44,691 nt of DNA from an uncultured Eubacteriales bacterium (GCA_900557645.1 USSZ01000003.1:1-44691), one strand, 5' to 3'. Shown: positions 16,305 to 24,951, counted from the stretch's first letter. Numbers and translations are program-made. The notes: generated from the letters alone by a model not told the origin.

Positions 16305-17069
16305 TCACCTCTTTAAACAACTGTTTATTGCTTTAGCAATTATATATCCACATAGTTCTACATTTTCTTTAATATCTTTTGGAGACAAAATTAATGAAGA
16401 GTTGAAATCTTTGTCTAAATCTTTTGCAAAAATCATAAAAGGAACACCTATTGAAATACATGGAACGCCCATACTTTTTTGACAAATTCTTTTTCCAAAA
16501 CGATTTACTCCACTACCAGGCGTCATTCCTGTAGTCGTTATTTGAAATGAAGAGCCGAGTCTATTTAGTGAATTTGTAGTCAAAGAGTCAATTATTATTA
16601 ATAATTCAACATCTAAATTTTTAACAAAAATCTCAACCATTTTTATTGTTTCTATACCTGTTGAAAAATATATGTTAGGACAAAATTTGTATATATTATT
16701 TTTATTTGACAGAGCATCAATCTCTATATTATCAAAAACTTCTTTTCCAAGTCTATCAGAAGCAATCTCTGGATTACCTAACCCAACAATTAAAATTTTA
16801 GCATTCTTATTTATTTTAAAATCTCTTAAATGTTTTTTTAATCTCTTTTCTATAATTTGTGATATTTCCATACCACAAACAAGATCATAATCATAAAAGT
16901 TCGGACAATTTATAATATAATATTCTCCTTTATCTAGCCCCAATTTTTTACTTTTTTCATCACTTTCAATCTTTAATGTAGATAAAGATATTCCATATTT
17001 TCCAAAATCTTTACTTATATAACCATAACTTTTTAAATCTTTTCCACTCTCATCTATTAAATCAAACAT
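16305..17069 (-). CDS. gpr: Spore protease GPR, compact form
   Basis: Aspartic-type endoprotease that degrades small acid-soluble spore proteins during germination. 254 residues against about 370 in Bacillus, so the propeptide and surface insertions are much reduced. The core is intact. VGLGNPEIASDRLG carries the first catalytic Asp and LLIIIDSLTTNS the second. GMTPGSGVNRFGK, then MGVPCISIGVPFM, follow the family order. It leads the run gpr, ytfI-like, ytfJ, dacF, rluB on minus and is divergent from rpsT. Linkage of gpr to rpsT is frequent in Bacillota. No ribosome site is visible before the ATG, and a forespore-sigma promoter could not be fixed by eye. Confidence 0.88.
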   Translation of the reverse strand: MFDLIDESGKDLKSYGYISKDFGKYGISLSTLKIESDEKSKKLGLDKGEYYIINCPNFYDYDLVCGMEISQIIEKRLKKHLRDFKINKNAKILIVGLGNPEIASDRLGKEVFDNIEIDALSNKNNIYKFCPNIYFSTGIETIKMVEIFVKNLDVELLIIIDSLTTNSLNRLGSSFQITTTGMTPGSGVNRFGKRICQKSMGVPCISIGVPFMIFAKDLDKDFNSSLILSPKDIKENVELCGYIIAKAINSCLKR

Positions 17070-17110
17070 ATAAATATTTTGGTTAAAATTAAAAAAAATA
17101 TTTATTTTAC

Positions 17111-17139
17111 TTGATTTATGTTTTTTTATATGCTATACT
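17111..17139 (+). promoter_or_regulatory. rpsT promoter
   Basis: -35 TTGATT (17111-17116), 17 bp, -10 TATACT (17134-17139), then AAAGGAG (17154-17160) and the ATG at 17168. Confidence 0.7.
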
Positions 17140-17167
17140 CAATTAGTAAATTTAAAGGAGAAGAATA

Positions 17168-17443
17168 ATGCCTAATATTAAATCAGCTGAAAAAAGAGTT
17201 AAAATAATTGATAAGAAGACAGCAGAAAATAAAGCAGCAAAATCTAAAATTGCTACTTATATTAAGAGATTTAAACTTGCCATCGAAAATAAAGATGTTA
17301 TGGCTAGTGAAGTTGCTTTTAGTGAAGTTGTTTCTCTTCTAGATAAAGCCGCTTCTTCAAATGTTATACACAAGAATAGCGCAGATAGAAAAAAAGCACA
17401 TTTCGCTAAAATGCTTGAAGACTTAAAAAAAGAAGTTAAATAA
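17168..17443 (+). CDS. rpsT: 30S ribosomal protein S20
   Basis: Binds 16S rRNA near its 5' domain and supports early 30S assembly. 91 residues, normal length, and strongly Lys/Ala-rich. The N-terminus MPNIKSAEKRVKI matches the family, and the C-terminal NSADRKKAHFAKML has the conserved helix. It is a single gene with its own promoter, ribosome site (AAAGGAG) and terminator, divergent from gpr. In many Bacillota rpsT sits next to holA; here holA is 15 kb away. Confidence 0.95.
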   Translation: MPNIKSAEKRVKIIDKKTAENKAAKSKIATYIKRFKLAIENKDVMASEVAFSEVVSLLDKAASSNVIHKNSADRKKAHFAKMLEDLKKEVK

Positions 17444-17444
17444 G

Positions 17445-17483
17445 AAAATATAGGATTTTATAATTAAAAATCCTATATTTTTA
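17445..17483 (+). terminator. rpsT terminator
   Basis: Stem AAAATATAGGATTTT / AAAATCCTATATTTTT, one base after the stop codon, ending in a T-run on plus. Confidence 0.8.
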
Positions 17484-17781
17484 TGTAAAAAACTTTTAAT
17501 AATAAGTTTAAATAAGAAACATCTTTATAATAAATTTATTTATAATCAAAATTAATCAATTTTATTATAATTAAAACATTTTTAATTATACTGAATTTCT
17601 GAAAAGTCTTTTAATATAAAATATTATAATTTAAAATGTAATTACACACTTTATCAAAATAATATTAAAACAAAATATATTGTTGTCTTATTGCATTAAT
17701 GCAATAATTTTTTGTTATAACAAAACTTATTTTCTAAAACAATTTTCGACATTTTATACTTATTCTTTACAATCTTTTACA
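17484..17781 (+). other. AT-rich intergenic stretch with an orphan terminator-like palindrome
   Basis: No gene seen. The only structure is the 20-nt palindrome TTATTGCATT/AATGCAATAA at 17688-17707 followed by six T on plus. It could be a second rpsT terminator, the end of an unannotated small RNA, or an operator for the next gene. The rest is AT-rich sequence with no clear order. Confidence 0.4.
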
Positions 17782-17810
17782 TTGATTTTGTGTATTGTTT
17801 ATGATATAAT
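17782..17810 (+). promoter_or_regulatory. Promoter of the 124-residue gene
   Basis: -35 TTGATT (17782-17787), 17 bp, perfect -10 TATAAT (17805-17810), then AGGAGG at 17830-17835. Confidence 0.75.
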
Positions 17811-17840
17811 GTTACCTGTTTTTACGTTTAGGAGGATTTT

Positions 17841-18215
17841 ATGCTTAAAACATCATATTCAACAATCTATAAATATCATAAAGTAGAAGAGATAAATCAC
17901 AAAAATAATGTAGAGATAAGACAACATTCAAACTTTTTTAAGGATTCTAAAGATGCTATAAAAAATGCTTTTCTTGCTAAAAGCACAGAAGAATTTTATG
18001 ATTGTTTCAATGATATATTAATTATGTCTAGTCCAGAATATCTCTATAAATTTGCATTATATTTTTATCAAACCCTTACCATGGATGATATTCGAGTAAT
18101 CTATTCATCTTTAGTTGAATGTCAAAATGAAATCTATATTCTAAAATTTATTAAAGATGTATTACCTAAAATTCAGACAAAAGATAGAGAAGATTTAAAA
18201 GAAAATGATTTATAA
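17841..18215 (+). CDS. Small helical protein, unknown function
   Basis: 124 residues that I do not recognise. It is predicted to be mostly helical and soluble, with Tyr/Phe/Asp-rich helices (EEFYDCFNDILIMSSPEYLYKF begins about residue 50) and a charged C-terminal tail. No metal or nucleotide motif is visible. It has a consensus promoter, a perfect AGGAGG 5 nt before the ATG, and a strong terminator, so it is very probably a real, well-expressed single gene. It is convergent with hpf, but nothing indicates a functional link. Confidence 0.75.
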   Translation: MLKTSYSTIYKYHKVEEINHKNNVEIRQHSNFFKDSKDAIKNAFLAKSTEEFYDCFNDILIMSSPEYLYKFALYFYQTLTMDDIRVIYSSLVECQNEIYILKFIKDVLPKIQTKDREDLKENDL

Positions 18216-18217
18216 AT

Positions 18218-18251
18218 CAAAAAAGACGACTTTAATCAAGTCGTCTTTTTT
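18218..18251. terminator. Bidirectional terminator between the 124-residue gene and hpf
   Basis: Stem AAAAAAGACGACTT / AAGTCGTCTTTTTT with a 5-nt loop, T-runs on both strands, between convergent genes. Confidence 0.85.
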
Positions 18252-18300
18252 ATTGTTTATTCATAAAACTTATGACCTTAACATATATGAGAAATTTATT

Positions 18301-18837
18301 TTAATAAACTAAATCTATTAAACCAAACTTTCCATCTTTTCTTCTATAAAGAATATTTATCTTTCCTGTTTCAGCATTTAAGAATACAAAGAAATCATGC
18401 CCTAATCTTTCAATTGCAAATCTCGCATCATCTATAAGCATTGGGTCAAGGTCAAATGTTTTCTTTTTATAGATTGATGGAAGTTCTTCTGGTTCTTGTT
18501 CCAAAAATTCAAATGGCAAGAAATTTTCTTGTTTTGAACCTTTTGCTTTTTTCTCTTTACGTTTTTCACTATTTCTAACAATTTGTTTTTCAAGTTTAGG
18601 AAGTGCATAGTCAATATTATTATACATATTATCACTTGTAACTTCACTTCTATACATAAGCCCTTTACTTGTAACAGTTATTTCAAGTTTTTCTTGTTTT
18701 GCAACTTTCAAACAAACAACCTTTACATTTACTTCGTCTTCGAAATATTTAGAAAGTCTCTCAAGTTTCTCGTGCAATATTCTTTCTAAACGTTGACTTA
18801 CCTGATAGCCACCTCTTTCTATAATTTCAATTTTCAT
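18301..18837 (-). CDS. hpf: Ribosome hibernation promoting factor, long form
   Basis: Binds idle 30S subunits and pairs ribosomes into inactive 100S dimers in stationary phase or stress. 178 residues, long form. Residues 1-98 form the ribosome-binding YfiA/HPF domain (MKIEIIERGGYQVSQRLERILHEKL begins it), followed by a Lys-rich linker. The C-terminal dimerisation domain starts near 121 (KTFDLDPMLIDDARFAIERLGHDFFVFLN) and ends GKFGLIDLVY. AGGAGGA precedes the ATG. It lies 66 nt after clpC with only a weak 7-bp hairpin between, so read-through from the stress operon is possible. Confidence 0.93.
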   Translation of the reverse strand: MKIEIIERGGYQVSQRLERILHEKLERLSKYFEDEVNVKVVCLKVAKQEKLEITVTSKGLMYRSEVTSDNMYNNIDYALPKLEKQIVRNSEKRKEKKAKGSKQENFLPFEFLEQEPEELPSIYKKKTFDLDPMLIDDARFAIERLGHDFFVFLNAETGKINILYRRKDGKFGLIDLVY

Positions 18838-18903
18838 TATATCTTCCTCCTATAGAAATATATTAACAAATTTAGTTTAAATTTCCAAACGAATTACGAT
18901 ATT

Positions 18904-21363
18904 TTAATCATTAGTAAATGTTAATTTATCATCTTCCACATCAATAACAATTTCGCCCTCATTTTTTAATTGTCCAAGTAAAATTTTTTCTGCGATTTGG
19001 TCTTCTACCTCTTGTTGAATATATCTTTTTAATGGTCTTGCACCATATTCAGAATTTGAGCCTTTTTTAACTATAAATTCAAGTGCGTCTTCTGTTATTT
19101 TTAATGATAAATTTTTCTCTTTTAAACGTTTATTGATATTTGATATTAATATCTTTGCAATTTTTACTAAATCACTCTCTGTCAATGGATCAAAAATACA
19201 AATAACATCTATACGATTAATAAACTCTGGTTTAAACTTACGTTTTAATGCATCCATATATATTTTCTTTGAATCTATGACTTCTTGTTCTTCATCATCA
19301 TTTCCAAAACCTAATTTTTTATGTTGCTCTTTTACTTCATTTGCACCAAGATTGCTTGTCATTATTATAATTGTATTTTTAAATGAGACAGTCCTTCCTT
19401 GTCCATCTGTCAAACGACCATCATCAAGAATTTGTAAAAGTGCGTTAAAAATATCTGGGTGTGCCTTTTCAATTTCATCAAAAAGAACTACAGAATAAGG
19501 ATGACGTCTTACCTGCTCTGTTAATTGTCCGCCTTCTTCAAAGCCTACATATCCAGGAGGAGAACCAATCAACTTTGATACACTATGTGATTCCATATAT
19601 TCGCTCATATCAATACGAACAATATTATTTTCATCATCAAACATAGCCTCGGCAATAGCCTTACAAAGTTCAGTTTTTCCTACACCTGTTTGTCCCATAA
19701 ACAAGAATGAGCCAATTGGTCGTTTGCTATCTTGAAGTCCTACTCTTGAACGTCTTATTGCCTTTGCAACAGCCTCTACAGCCTGATTTTGTCCAACTAC
19801 TCGTTTATGCAAAATGTCTTCAAGGTGAATGAGTCTATCTTTTTCGCTTTCTGTTATTTTAGTAACAGGTATTCCTGTCCATTTTGACACAACTGCAGCA
19901 ATCTCATTAGCACCTATAGAATTTGTTGCCGTTCTTTCCTTCTTGACATCAAATTTTTCACTTTTCTTTTTTAATTCATTTTCAAGATTAATGATTTCAG
20001 ATTGCAATTTTGCTGCTTTTTCATAATTTCTTTGCAAACTTGCTTCATCTCTACTTGCTGACAATCCCTTTATCTTATCTTCAAGTTGTCTTATTTCTTG
20101 TGGCTTAACTGTATAATTAACTTTTGCTTTACTGCTTGCTTCATCAATAAGATCTATTGCTTTATCTGGCAAACTTCTATCTGATATATATCTATCTGAA
20201 AGGACTGCTGCCGCTTCTATAGCCTCATCTGTAATTGTAATTTTATGGAATGCCTCATAACTATCTCTTAAACCTTTCAATATTTGTATTGTTTGTTCAA
20301 CAGTTGGTGGGTTTACCATAATTGGTTGAAAACGTCTTTCAAGTGCTTTATCTTTTTCAATAAATTTTCTATATTCATCTGTTGTTGTCGCTCCTATAGT
20401 TTGCAATTCTCCCCTTGCAAGATAAGGTTTTAACATATCTGCTGGAGATGTTTCACCTTTTTCAGAGCCGGCTTGTGCAAGCGTATGAATTTCATCAATA
20501 AATACGATTATGTTTTTACTTGCAATAATAGTTTCAATAGCATCTTTTAATTTTTCTTCCATTGCACCACGATATTTTGTTCCAGCCATAAGTCCGCCAA
20601 TCTCTAATGAATAAATAACCTTATCTTTCAAAATCTCTGGAACATCGCCTGATACGATTGCTTCGGCAAGACCTTCAACTACAGCAGTTTTACCAACACC
20701 AGCCTCTCCTATAAGAACAGGATTATTCTTTGTTTTTCGACACAAAATCTCAACAACTCTTTGAATTTCCTCTTCTCGACCAATAACTGGATCAAGTTTA
20801 TGTTCCTTTGCCTTTAAAGTTATATCTGTCCCCATATCTAGAAGTTTCTCTGGTAAAGTGCTTCCTACTTGTTTATTTTGAGCATTTTCTTGTTTCTCTT
20901 CAGTTGTTGAAGTCCCTGATTGCAAAACTTTTAAAACTTTATTTTTTAATGATTCTACATCTACTCCAAATTGCCCTACTAAAATTCTGTAAGCAACTGA
21001 ACCTGTGCTTGCTAGAAGTGCAAGAAGTAAATGTTCTGTTCCTAAAAAAGAATGATTCATTTGAAGTGCTATTTGTTGAGCAGTGCGAAATAAATCTTTG
21101 GTTCTTGGCGTCATTTCAACAACCCCTTCAAAACCAAACATATCTTCCTCACTTACATTATCTTCAAAGAATTCAAATAATTTTGGTTCAGTAACACCTT
21201 CCTCAGCCAAAAGTTGACTTGCAAGACAATCTTTTACACTTGTAAGACCATACAAAATATGTTCACTACCTATAAGGTTTGAACCAAATCTTAAGGCAAA
21301 TTTGCTTGCATTTTTAATAACTTTTTGTATGTTATCTGAGAAAGAAGATGATTGATAATTCAT
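18904..21363 (-). CDS. clpC: ATP-dependent Clp protease ATPase subunit ClpC
   Basis: AAA+ unfoldase that feeds proteins, including arginine-phosphorylated ones, to ClpP. 819 residues. Two Clp_N repeats (1-145), AAA1 with GEAGVGKTAVVEG and VFIDEIH, and a mid-region with UVR-type helix (RDEASLQRNYEKAAKLQSE). AAA2 follows with GQTGVGKTE and LFDEIEKAHPD, the ClpP-contact loop KLGFG, and the Clp D2-small domain with the GARPLKRYIQ sensor-2. All motifs are intact. A ribosome site AGGAGG overlaps the end of mcsB, and mcsA-mcsB-clpC is one transcript on minus. clpP is not in the window. ClpC, not ClpE or ClpB, is indicated by context and the short middle region. Confidence 0.96.
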   Translation of the reverse strand: MNYQSSSFSDNIQKVIKNASKFALRFGSNLIGSEHILYGLTSVKDCLASQLLAEEGVTEPKLFEFFEDNVSEEDMFGFEGVVEMTPRTKDLFRTAQQIALQMNHSFLGTEHLLLALLASTGSVAYRILVGQFGVDVESLKNKVLKVLQSGTSTTEEKQENAQNKQVGSTLPEKLLDMGTDITLKAKEHKLDPVIGREEEIQRVVEILCRKTKNNPVLIGEAGVGKTAVVEGLAEAIVSGDVPEILKDKVIYSLEIGGLMAGTKYRGAMEEKLKDAIETIIASKNIIVFIDEIHTLAQAGSEKGETSPADMLKPYLARGELQTIGATTTDEYRKFIEKDKALERRFQPIMVNPPTVEQTIQILKGLRDSYEAFHKITITDEAIEAAAVLSDRYISDRSLPDKAIDLIDEASSKAKVNYTVKPQEIRQLEDKIKGLSASRDEASLQRNYEKAAKLQSEIINLENELKKKSEKFDVKKERTATNSIGANEIAAVVSKWTGIPVTKITESEKDRLIHLEDILHKRVVGQNQAVEAVAKAIRRSRVGLQDSKRPIGSFLFMGQTGVGKTELCKAIAEAMFDDENNIVRIDMSEYMESHSVSKLIGSPPGYVGFEEGGQLTEQVRRHPYSVVLFDEIEKAHPDIFNALLQILDDGRLTDGQGRTVSFKNTIIIMTSNLGANEVKEQHKKLGFGNDDEEQEVIDSKKIYMDALKRKFKPEFINRIDVICIFDPLTESDLVKIAKILISNINKRLKEKNLSLKITEDALEFIVKKGSNSEYGARPLKRYIQQEVEDQIAEKILLGQLKNEGEIVIDVEDDKLTFTND

Positions 21364-21368
21364 GATAA

Positions 21369-22376
21369 TTACCTCCTTTGTGATAACTCTTTCACCTTGT
21401 TAGATATATACTCTGCACGAATAATATTTTCCTTTTTTTCATCAAAAAATTCAAATATTTCTTTTAAATTTGCACTTGCACCTTCGGTAAATAATTTTTG
21501 AAATTTCTCATTTGAAGAAATATTAATAAAACCTAAAACCTGTCCTAGTTTTACTTTTGCAAGAAGGTCTATCATTTCATTCTCAGAAAGTGAATAACAA
21601 TTAGTCAAAACACCATATGCTCTAAGCGTTATATCTTTATATTTTTCCCCATCTTTTTCAAGCATATAATCACGAAGTTCCTTTTCTTCTCCACATAACG
21701 AATATATAAAATCACTTACTTTATCAATTATTTGGTTTTCATCAAACCCTAACGAACCTTGATTTGAAATTTGATAAAAATATCCTTTGGCTAAACTTCC
21801 TTCTCCATAAATTCCTCGAATTGTCAGCCCTTCTTCTCCTGCCCGAGAATATATATCATTAATCTTTCCAGTAAGTTCACATGCCGGCAAAAACAACATC
21901 ACTGATGCTCTCATTCCAGTGCCAAGATTTGATGGACTTGCTGTAATAAAGCCAAGGTCTTTATCATAAGCAATAGGTAATGAAGAGATTATCTCATCAT
22001 CTATTTTATTAAGGCGTCTAAAAGGTTTATAAAGATTAAACCCTTTTTCCATACATTGTTCTCTTATATGGTCTTCTTCATTTATCATCACTATTATTCT
22101 TTCATCTTCACTTATCGCAACACCTGAAATATCTTTATTTTCTATCAATTCTTTACTTATAAGATGCCTTTCAAAAAGTGCATTACATTCGTTTAATGAT
22201 AAATCTTTAAGACGCAAAAAATTGAAAACATCAAATTTTTCAAGTGTTTTCATGACAGAATTTATAATATAATTTGCTTCCACATCACTTTGCAATTTTG
22301 TATAAAATTTTAATCCATCAACATTTCTTGCCAATCTTATTCTTGACGAAATTGCAATATCATCATATATTTCCAT
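21369..22376 (-). CDS. mcsB: Protein arginine kinase McsB
   Basis: Phosphorylates arginine side chains, marking misfolded proteins for ClpC-ClpP. 335 residues from the chosen start. Phosphagen-kinase motifs are intact: SSRIRLARN near the N-terminus, NEEDHIR (substrate loop) in the first third, GTGMRASVMLFLPA, RGIYGEGS and the later QISNQGSLG. Start: the frame is open to 22418, but AGGTGAT is spaced for the ATG at 22376 (MEIYDDIAISSRI), which fits the family N-terminus. The ATG lies inside the last codons of mcsA (14-nt overlap), so translation is coupled. The gene sits directly before clpC. Confidence 0.95.
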   Translation of the reverse strand: MEIYDDIAISSRIRLARNVDGLKFYTKLQSDVEANYIINSVMKTLEKFDVFNFLRLKDLSLNECNALFERHLISKELIENKDISGVAISEDERIIVMINEEDHIREQCMEKGFNLYKPFRRLNKIDDEIISSLPIAYDKDLGFITASPSNLGTGMRASVMLFLPACELTGKINDIYSRAGEEGLTIRGIYGEGSLAKGYFYQISNQGSLGFDENQIIDKVSDFIYSLCGEEKELRDYMLEKDGEKYKDITLRAYGVLTNCYSLSENEMIDLLAKVKLGQVLGFINISSNEKFQKLFTEGASANLKEIFEFFDEKKENIIRAEYISNKVKELSQRR

Positions 22377-22536
22377 TATCACCTGCCGGTTTTTTACCTT
22401 TATGTGTTTTATTTCCATAAAGGTTTTTTACTGCAATCTTTAATTCATCAATCTCTTGATAACATCGTTGACAGCCAACGAAGCCTGTTTGCAAAATTTC
22501 ATTATAAGTTGTGTTACAATATGGACATTTACTCAT
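22363..22536 (-). CDS. mcsA: Miniature McsA: single zinc-ribbon activator of McsB
   Basis: A 57-residue ORF, too short for most gene finders but clearly coding. It begins MSKCPYC, has GCQRC 15 residues later, and continues YGNKTHKGKKP. This matches only the second zinc-finger block of McsA (CPKC...GCSECY...HAGKIP in Bacillus). The N-terminal zinc finger and C-terminal UVR coiled coil of the usual 180-residue protein are absent, and stops bracket the frame. In Bacillus McsA is needed for McsB kinase activity; here the zinc ribbon alone may do this. It overlaps mcsB by 14 nt. There is no ribosome site, and a TATAAT lies six bases before the ATG. Confidence 0.85.
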   Translation of the reverse strand: MSKCPYCNTTYNEILQTGFVGCQRCYQEIDELKIAVKNLYGNKTHKGKKPAGDNGNI

Positions 22537-22542
22537 ATTTTA

Positions 22543-22571
22543 ATTATAGCATATTGTTTCTATATTATTAA
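22543..22571 (-). promoter_or_regulatory. Promoter of mcsA-mcsB-clpC
   Basis: Extended -10 TGCTATAAT with the hexamer at 22548-22543; the -35 (TTAATA, 22571-22566) is weak. Six bases separate it from the mcsA ATG, predicting a leaderless transcript. I see no GGTCAAA heptads (CtsR operator) and no CIRCE element nearby. Confidence 0.55.
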
Positions 22572-22644
22572 ACTTTTTTTATTAAAAATATAATAAGAAA
22601 AAATGAATCTTGTAAATATAAATAAAAATTAAATAAACAAAATA

Positions 22645-22697
22645 AAACACAATATATGCTATTATGTTTAACATACATGACAACATATATTGTGTTT
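22645..22697 (-). terminator. Large hairpin between mcsA and tex
   Basis: Perfect 14-bp arms AAACACAATATATG / CATATATTGTGTTT around a 25-nt loop, 42 nt downstream of the tex coding end on the coordinate axis. On minus it lies upstream of tex and after clpC-unrelated DNA, with T-rich sequence after the 3' arm at lower coordinates being limited. On minus, reading from mcsA towards tex is not the direction of either gene's flow: tex ends at 22740, so this hairpin follows tex and ends its transcript before mcsA starts at 22571. Confidence 0.6.
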
Positions 22698-22739
22698 AAT
22701 ATTCTAAAATCATATTTTCAAAGACTTGAAAACAAAACT

Positions 22740-24905
22740 TTAATTATTTGTTTCATTATCTTTTTCAATACCTTTCATTGTTAAAGATATTCGCTTTTTA
22801 GCAATATCTACGCTCATAACTTTTACTTCAACTTGTTGTCCAACTTTCAAAACTTCTGAAGGATGTTTTATAAAAGAATCTGATATTTGACTTATATGAA
22901 CAAGTCCATCTTGATGAACACCAATATCAACAAAAGCACCAAAATCAACAACATTTCTTACTGTTCCTGTAAACACCATTCCTTCTTTTAAATCTTCAAG
23001 TGTTATAACATCGCTTCTAAGCACTGGTTTTGGCATACTTTCACGAATATCACGCCCAGGTTTTAAAAGTTCTTTTGCTATATCATTTAAAGTAGGAACA
23101 CCAATCTCACATTCTTTTGCAACCTTATCTTCACCTTTAAGTTCAATAAGTTTTGGAAGGTTTGAAATATTACCATTTTTAACATCTTCTTCTGTCATAT
23201 CAAAAAGTCTTAAAAGTTTTCTTGTAGCCTCATAACTTTCTGGGTGAACTGCTGTATTATCTAATATATCTTCGCCACCCACAACTCTTAAGAAACCAGC
23301 ACATTGTTCAAATGCTTTAGGTCCAAGTTTTGGGACAGACAATAGTTCTTCTCTTGATTTTATCCCTTTAACCTTTGCCCTATATGCAACTATATTTTTT
23401 GCAATAGACATATTAAGTCCAGAAACATAACTTAATAATGATGGGCTCGCTGTATTTATGTCTACACCAACACTATTAACACAATCTTCAACCACTCCTG
23501 TCAAAACTTCTGTCAATCTGTTTTGTGGCATGTCATGTTGATATTGCCCTACTCCGATAGATTTAACATCTATTTTGATAAGTTCTGCAAGTGGGTCTTG
23601 AAGTCTTCTTGCGATTGATACAGCACTGCGAAGAGATACATCATAATCAGGAAATTCTTCTGCACCTAATTTAGATGCTGAATATACAGATGCTCCTGCT
23701 TCACTTACAACAGCATAACTTACCGGTCTTGAAACGTGTTTTATAAGTTCTGCAACAAAAATTTCGGCTTCTTTAGATGCTGTTCCATTTCCTATAGAAA
23801 TGATATCAACTCTATATTTTTCAATAAGTTTCTTTAATATTTCTATAGATTCTTCTGTCTTTGATTGTGGTGGAGTTGGATAAATTACTGCAGTATCTAG
23901 AACATTACCATTAACGTCAATTACTGCTATCTTACAACCCGTTCTATACGCTGGGTCAAGTCCTAAAATAATATTATTTTTAAGAGGTGCTTCCATTAAT
24001 AATGGTTTTAAATTGACTTCAAACATTTTTATCGCCTGTTCATCTGCTCTGTCTGTCAAATCATTTCTGCACTCTCTTTCAAGAGATGGGAATAAAAGTC
24101 TATCATAAGAATCTTCTATAGTTTCTTCCATAAGTTTATCTGTATCTGGATTATTCTTCTTAAAGAATTTATTTATTATTCCTATTGCAAGTTCTCTATT
24201 TACAACAACATTTACCTTTAAACATTTTTCCTTTTCCCCTCTATTAATTGCGAGAATTCTATGACTTGGAATTTTGCTTACCTCTTGTTTAAAGTTTGCA
24301 TAAGTTTCGTAAGTAGCACTATTTTCATTTTCAACAAGTTCGCACTCTATAGTTGCTTTTTGCTCTATAAGCAAGCGAAGTTCTTTTCGTAATTCTGCAC
24401 TATCGGAAATTCTTTCTGCAACTATATCTTTAGCACCAGCAATAGCATCATCTATTGTTGGAACATCTTCCTTAACAAATTTTTCTGCTTCTTTTTCTAT
24501 TTCATAACTTTTTGATTGTGCTTGTAAGATATCAGCAAGTCCTTCAAGACCTTTTGCAATAGCAACAGACGCCCTTGTTTTTCTTTTTGGCTTATATGGT
24601 CTGTAAATATCCTCAACTTCTGTCATAGTTTTTGCATTTTCAAGTGCAACTTTTAATTCATCTGTCCATTTTCCTTGTTCAGTTATGGCTTTTTCAACTT
24701 TTGCTTTCTCATCATTCAAATTTCTTAAATATTTAAGTCTATCAGCAAACGCACGCAAAGTCTGGTCATCACAAGTGCCATGCATTTCTTTTCTATATCG
24801 TGCAATAAATGGAATTGTGCAACCTTCATCAAGAAGATTGATTATATTTTGACTATATTCTTGTTTAAGTCCAAATTCTTGTGCAAGTGTGTCAACTAAA
24901 TTCAT
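22740..24905 (-). CDS. tex: Tex family RNA-binding transcription accessory protein
   Basis: Nucleic-acid-binding protein related to eukaryotic Spt6, involved in transcription and stress tolerance. 721 residues, the standard length. N-terminal helical Tex domain (QEYSQNIINLLDEGCTIPFIARYRKE), RNase-H-like YqgF fold (ILGLDPAYRTGCKIAVID), and helix-hairpin-helix region (VDINTASPSLLSYVSGLN). A C-terminal S1 domain at about 645-715 (FTGTVRNVVDFGAFVDIGVHQ) completes the order. AAGGAG precedes the ATG. It is a single-gene unit with a promoter at 24979-24952 that sits inside the upstream terminator. Confidence 0.95.
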   Translation of the reverse strand: MNLVDTLAQEFGLKQEYSQNIINLLDEGCTIPFIARYRKEMHGTCDDQTLRAFADRLKYLRNLNDEKAKVEKAITEQGKWTDELKVALENAKTMTEVEDIYRPYKPKRKTRASVAIAKGLEGLADILQAQSKSYEIEKEAEKFVKEDVPTIDDAIAGAKDIVAERISDSAELRKELRLLIEQKATIECELVENENSATYETYANFKQEVSKIPSHRILAINRGEKEKCLKVNVVVNRELAIGIINKFFKKNNPDTDKLMEETIEDSYDRLLFPSLERECRNDLTDRADEQAIKMFEVNLKPLLMEAPLKNNIILGLDPAYRTGCKIAVIDVNGNVLDTAVIYPTPPQSKTEESIEILKKLIEKYRVDIISIGNGTASKEAEIFVAELIKHVSRPVSYAVVSEAGASVYSASKLGAEEFPDYDVSLRSAVSIARRLQDPLAELIKIDVKSIGVGQYQHDMPQNRLTEVLTGVVEDCVNSVGVDINTASPSLLSYVSGLNMSIAKNIVAYRAKVKGIKSREELLSVPKLGPKAFEQCAGFLRVVGGEDILDNTAVHPESYEATRKLLRLFDMTEEDVKNGNISNLPKLIELKGEDKVAKECEIGVPTLNDIAKELLKPGRDIRESMPKPVLRSDVITLEDLKEGMVFTGTVRNVVDFGAFVDIGVHQDGLVHISQISDSFIKHPSEVLKVGQQVEVKVMSVDIAKKRISLTMKGIEKDNETNN

Positions 24906-24921
24906 TATTTTTCTCCTTTGG

Positions 24922-24942
24922 TTTGAAGTTTCCTACTTCAAA
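24922..24942 (-). other. 5'-UTR hairpin of tex
   Basis: TTTGAAG / CTTCAAA arms with a 7-nt loop, at the predicted mRNA 5' end and directly before the AAAGGAG site. It may stabilise the mRNA or modulate initiation. Confidence 0.4.
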
Positions 24943-24951
24943 ATATAGCAT

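Noticed and set aside
20808..21194. A 128-codon open frame on plus opposite the clpC N-terminal region
   Set aside because: It is antisense to an intact, well-conserved gene, has no ribosome site or promoter, and encodes a Leu/Phe-rich low-complexity product.
22645..22697. Terminal inverted repeats of a miniature transposon
   Set aside because: The 14-bp arms enclose only 25 nt, lack target duplications, and sit where a tex terminator is expected.
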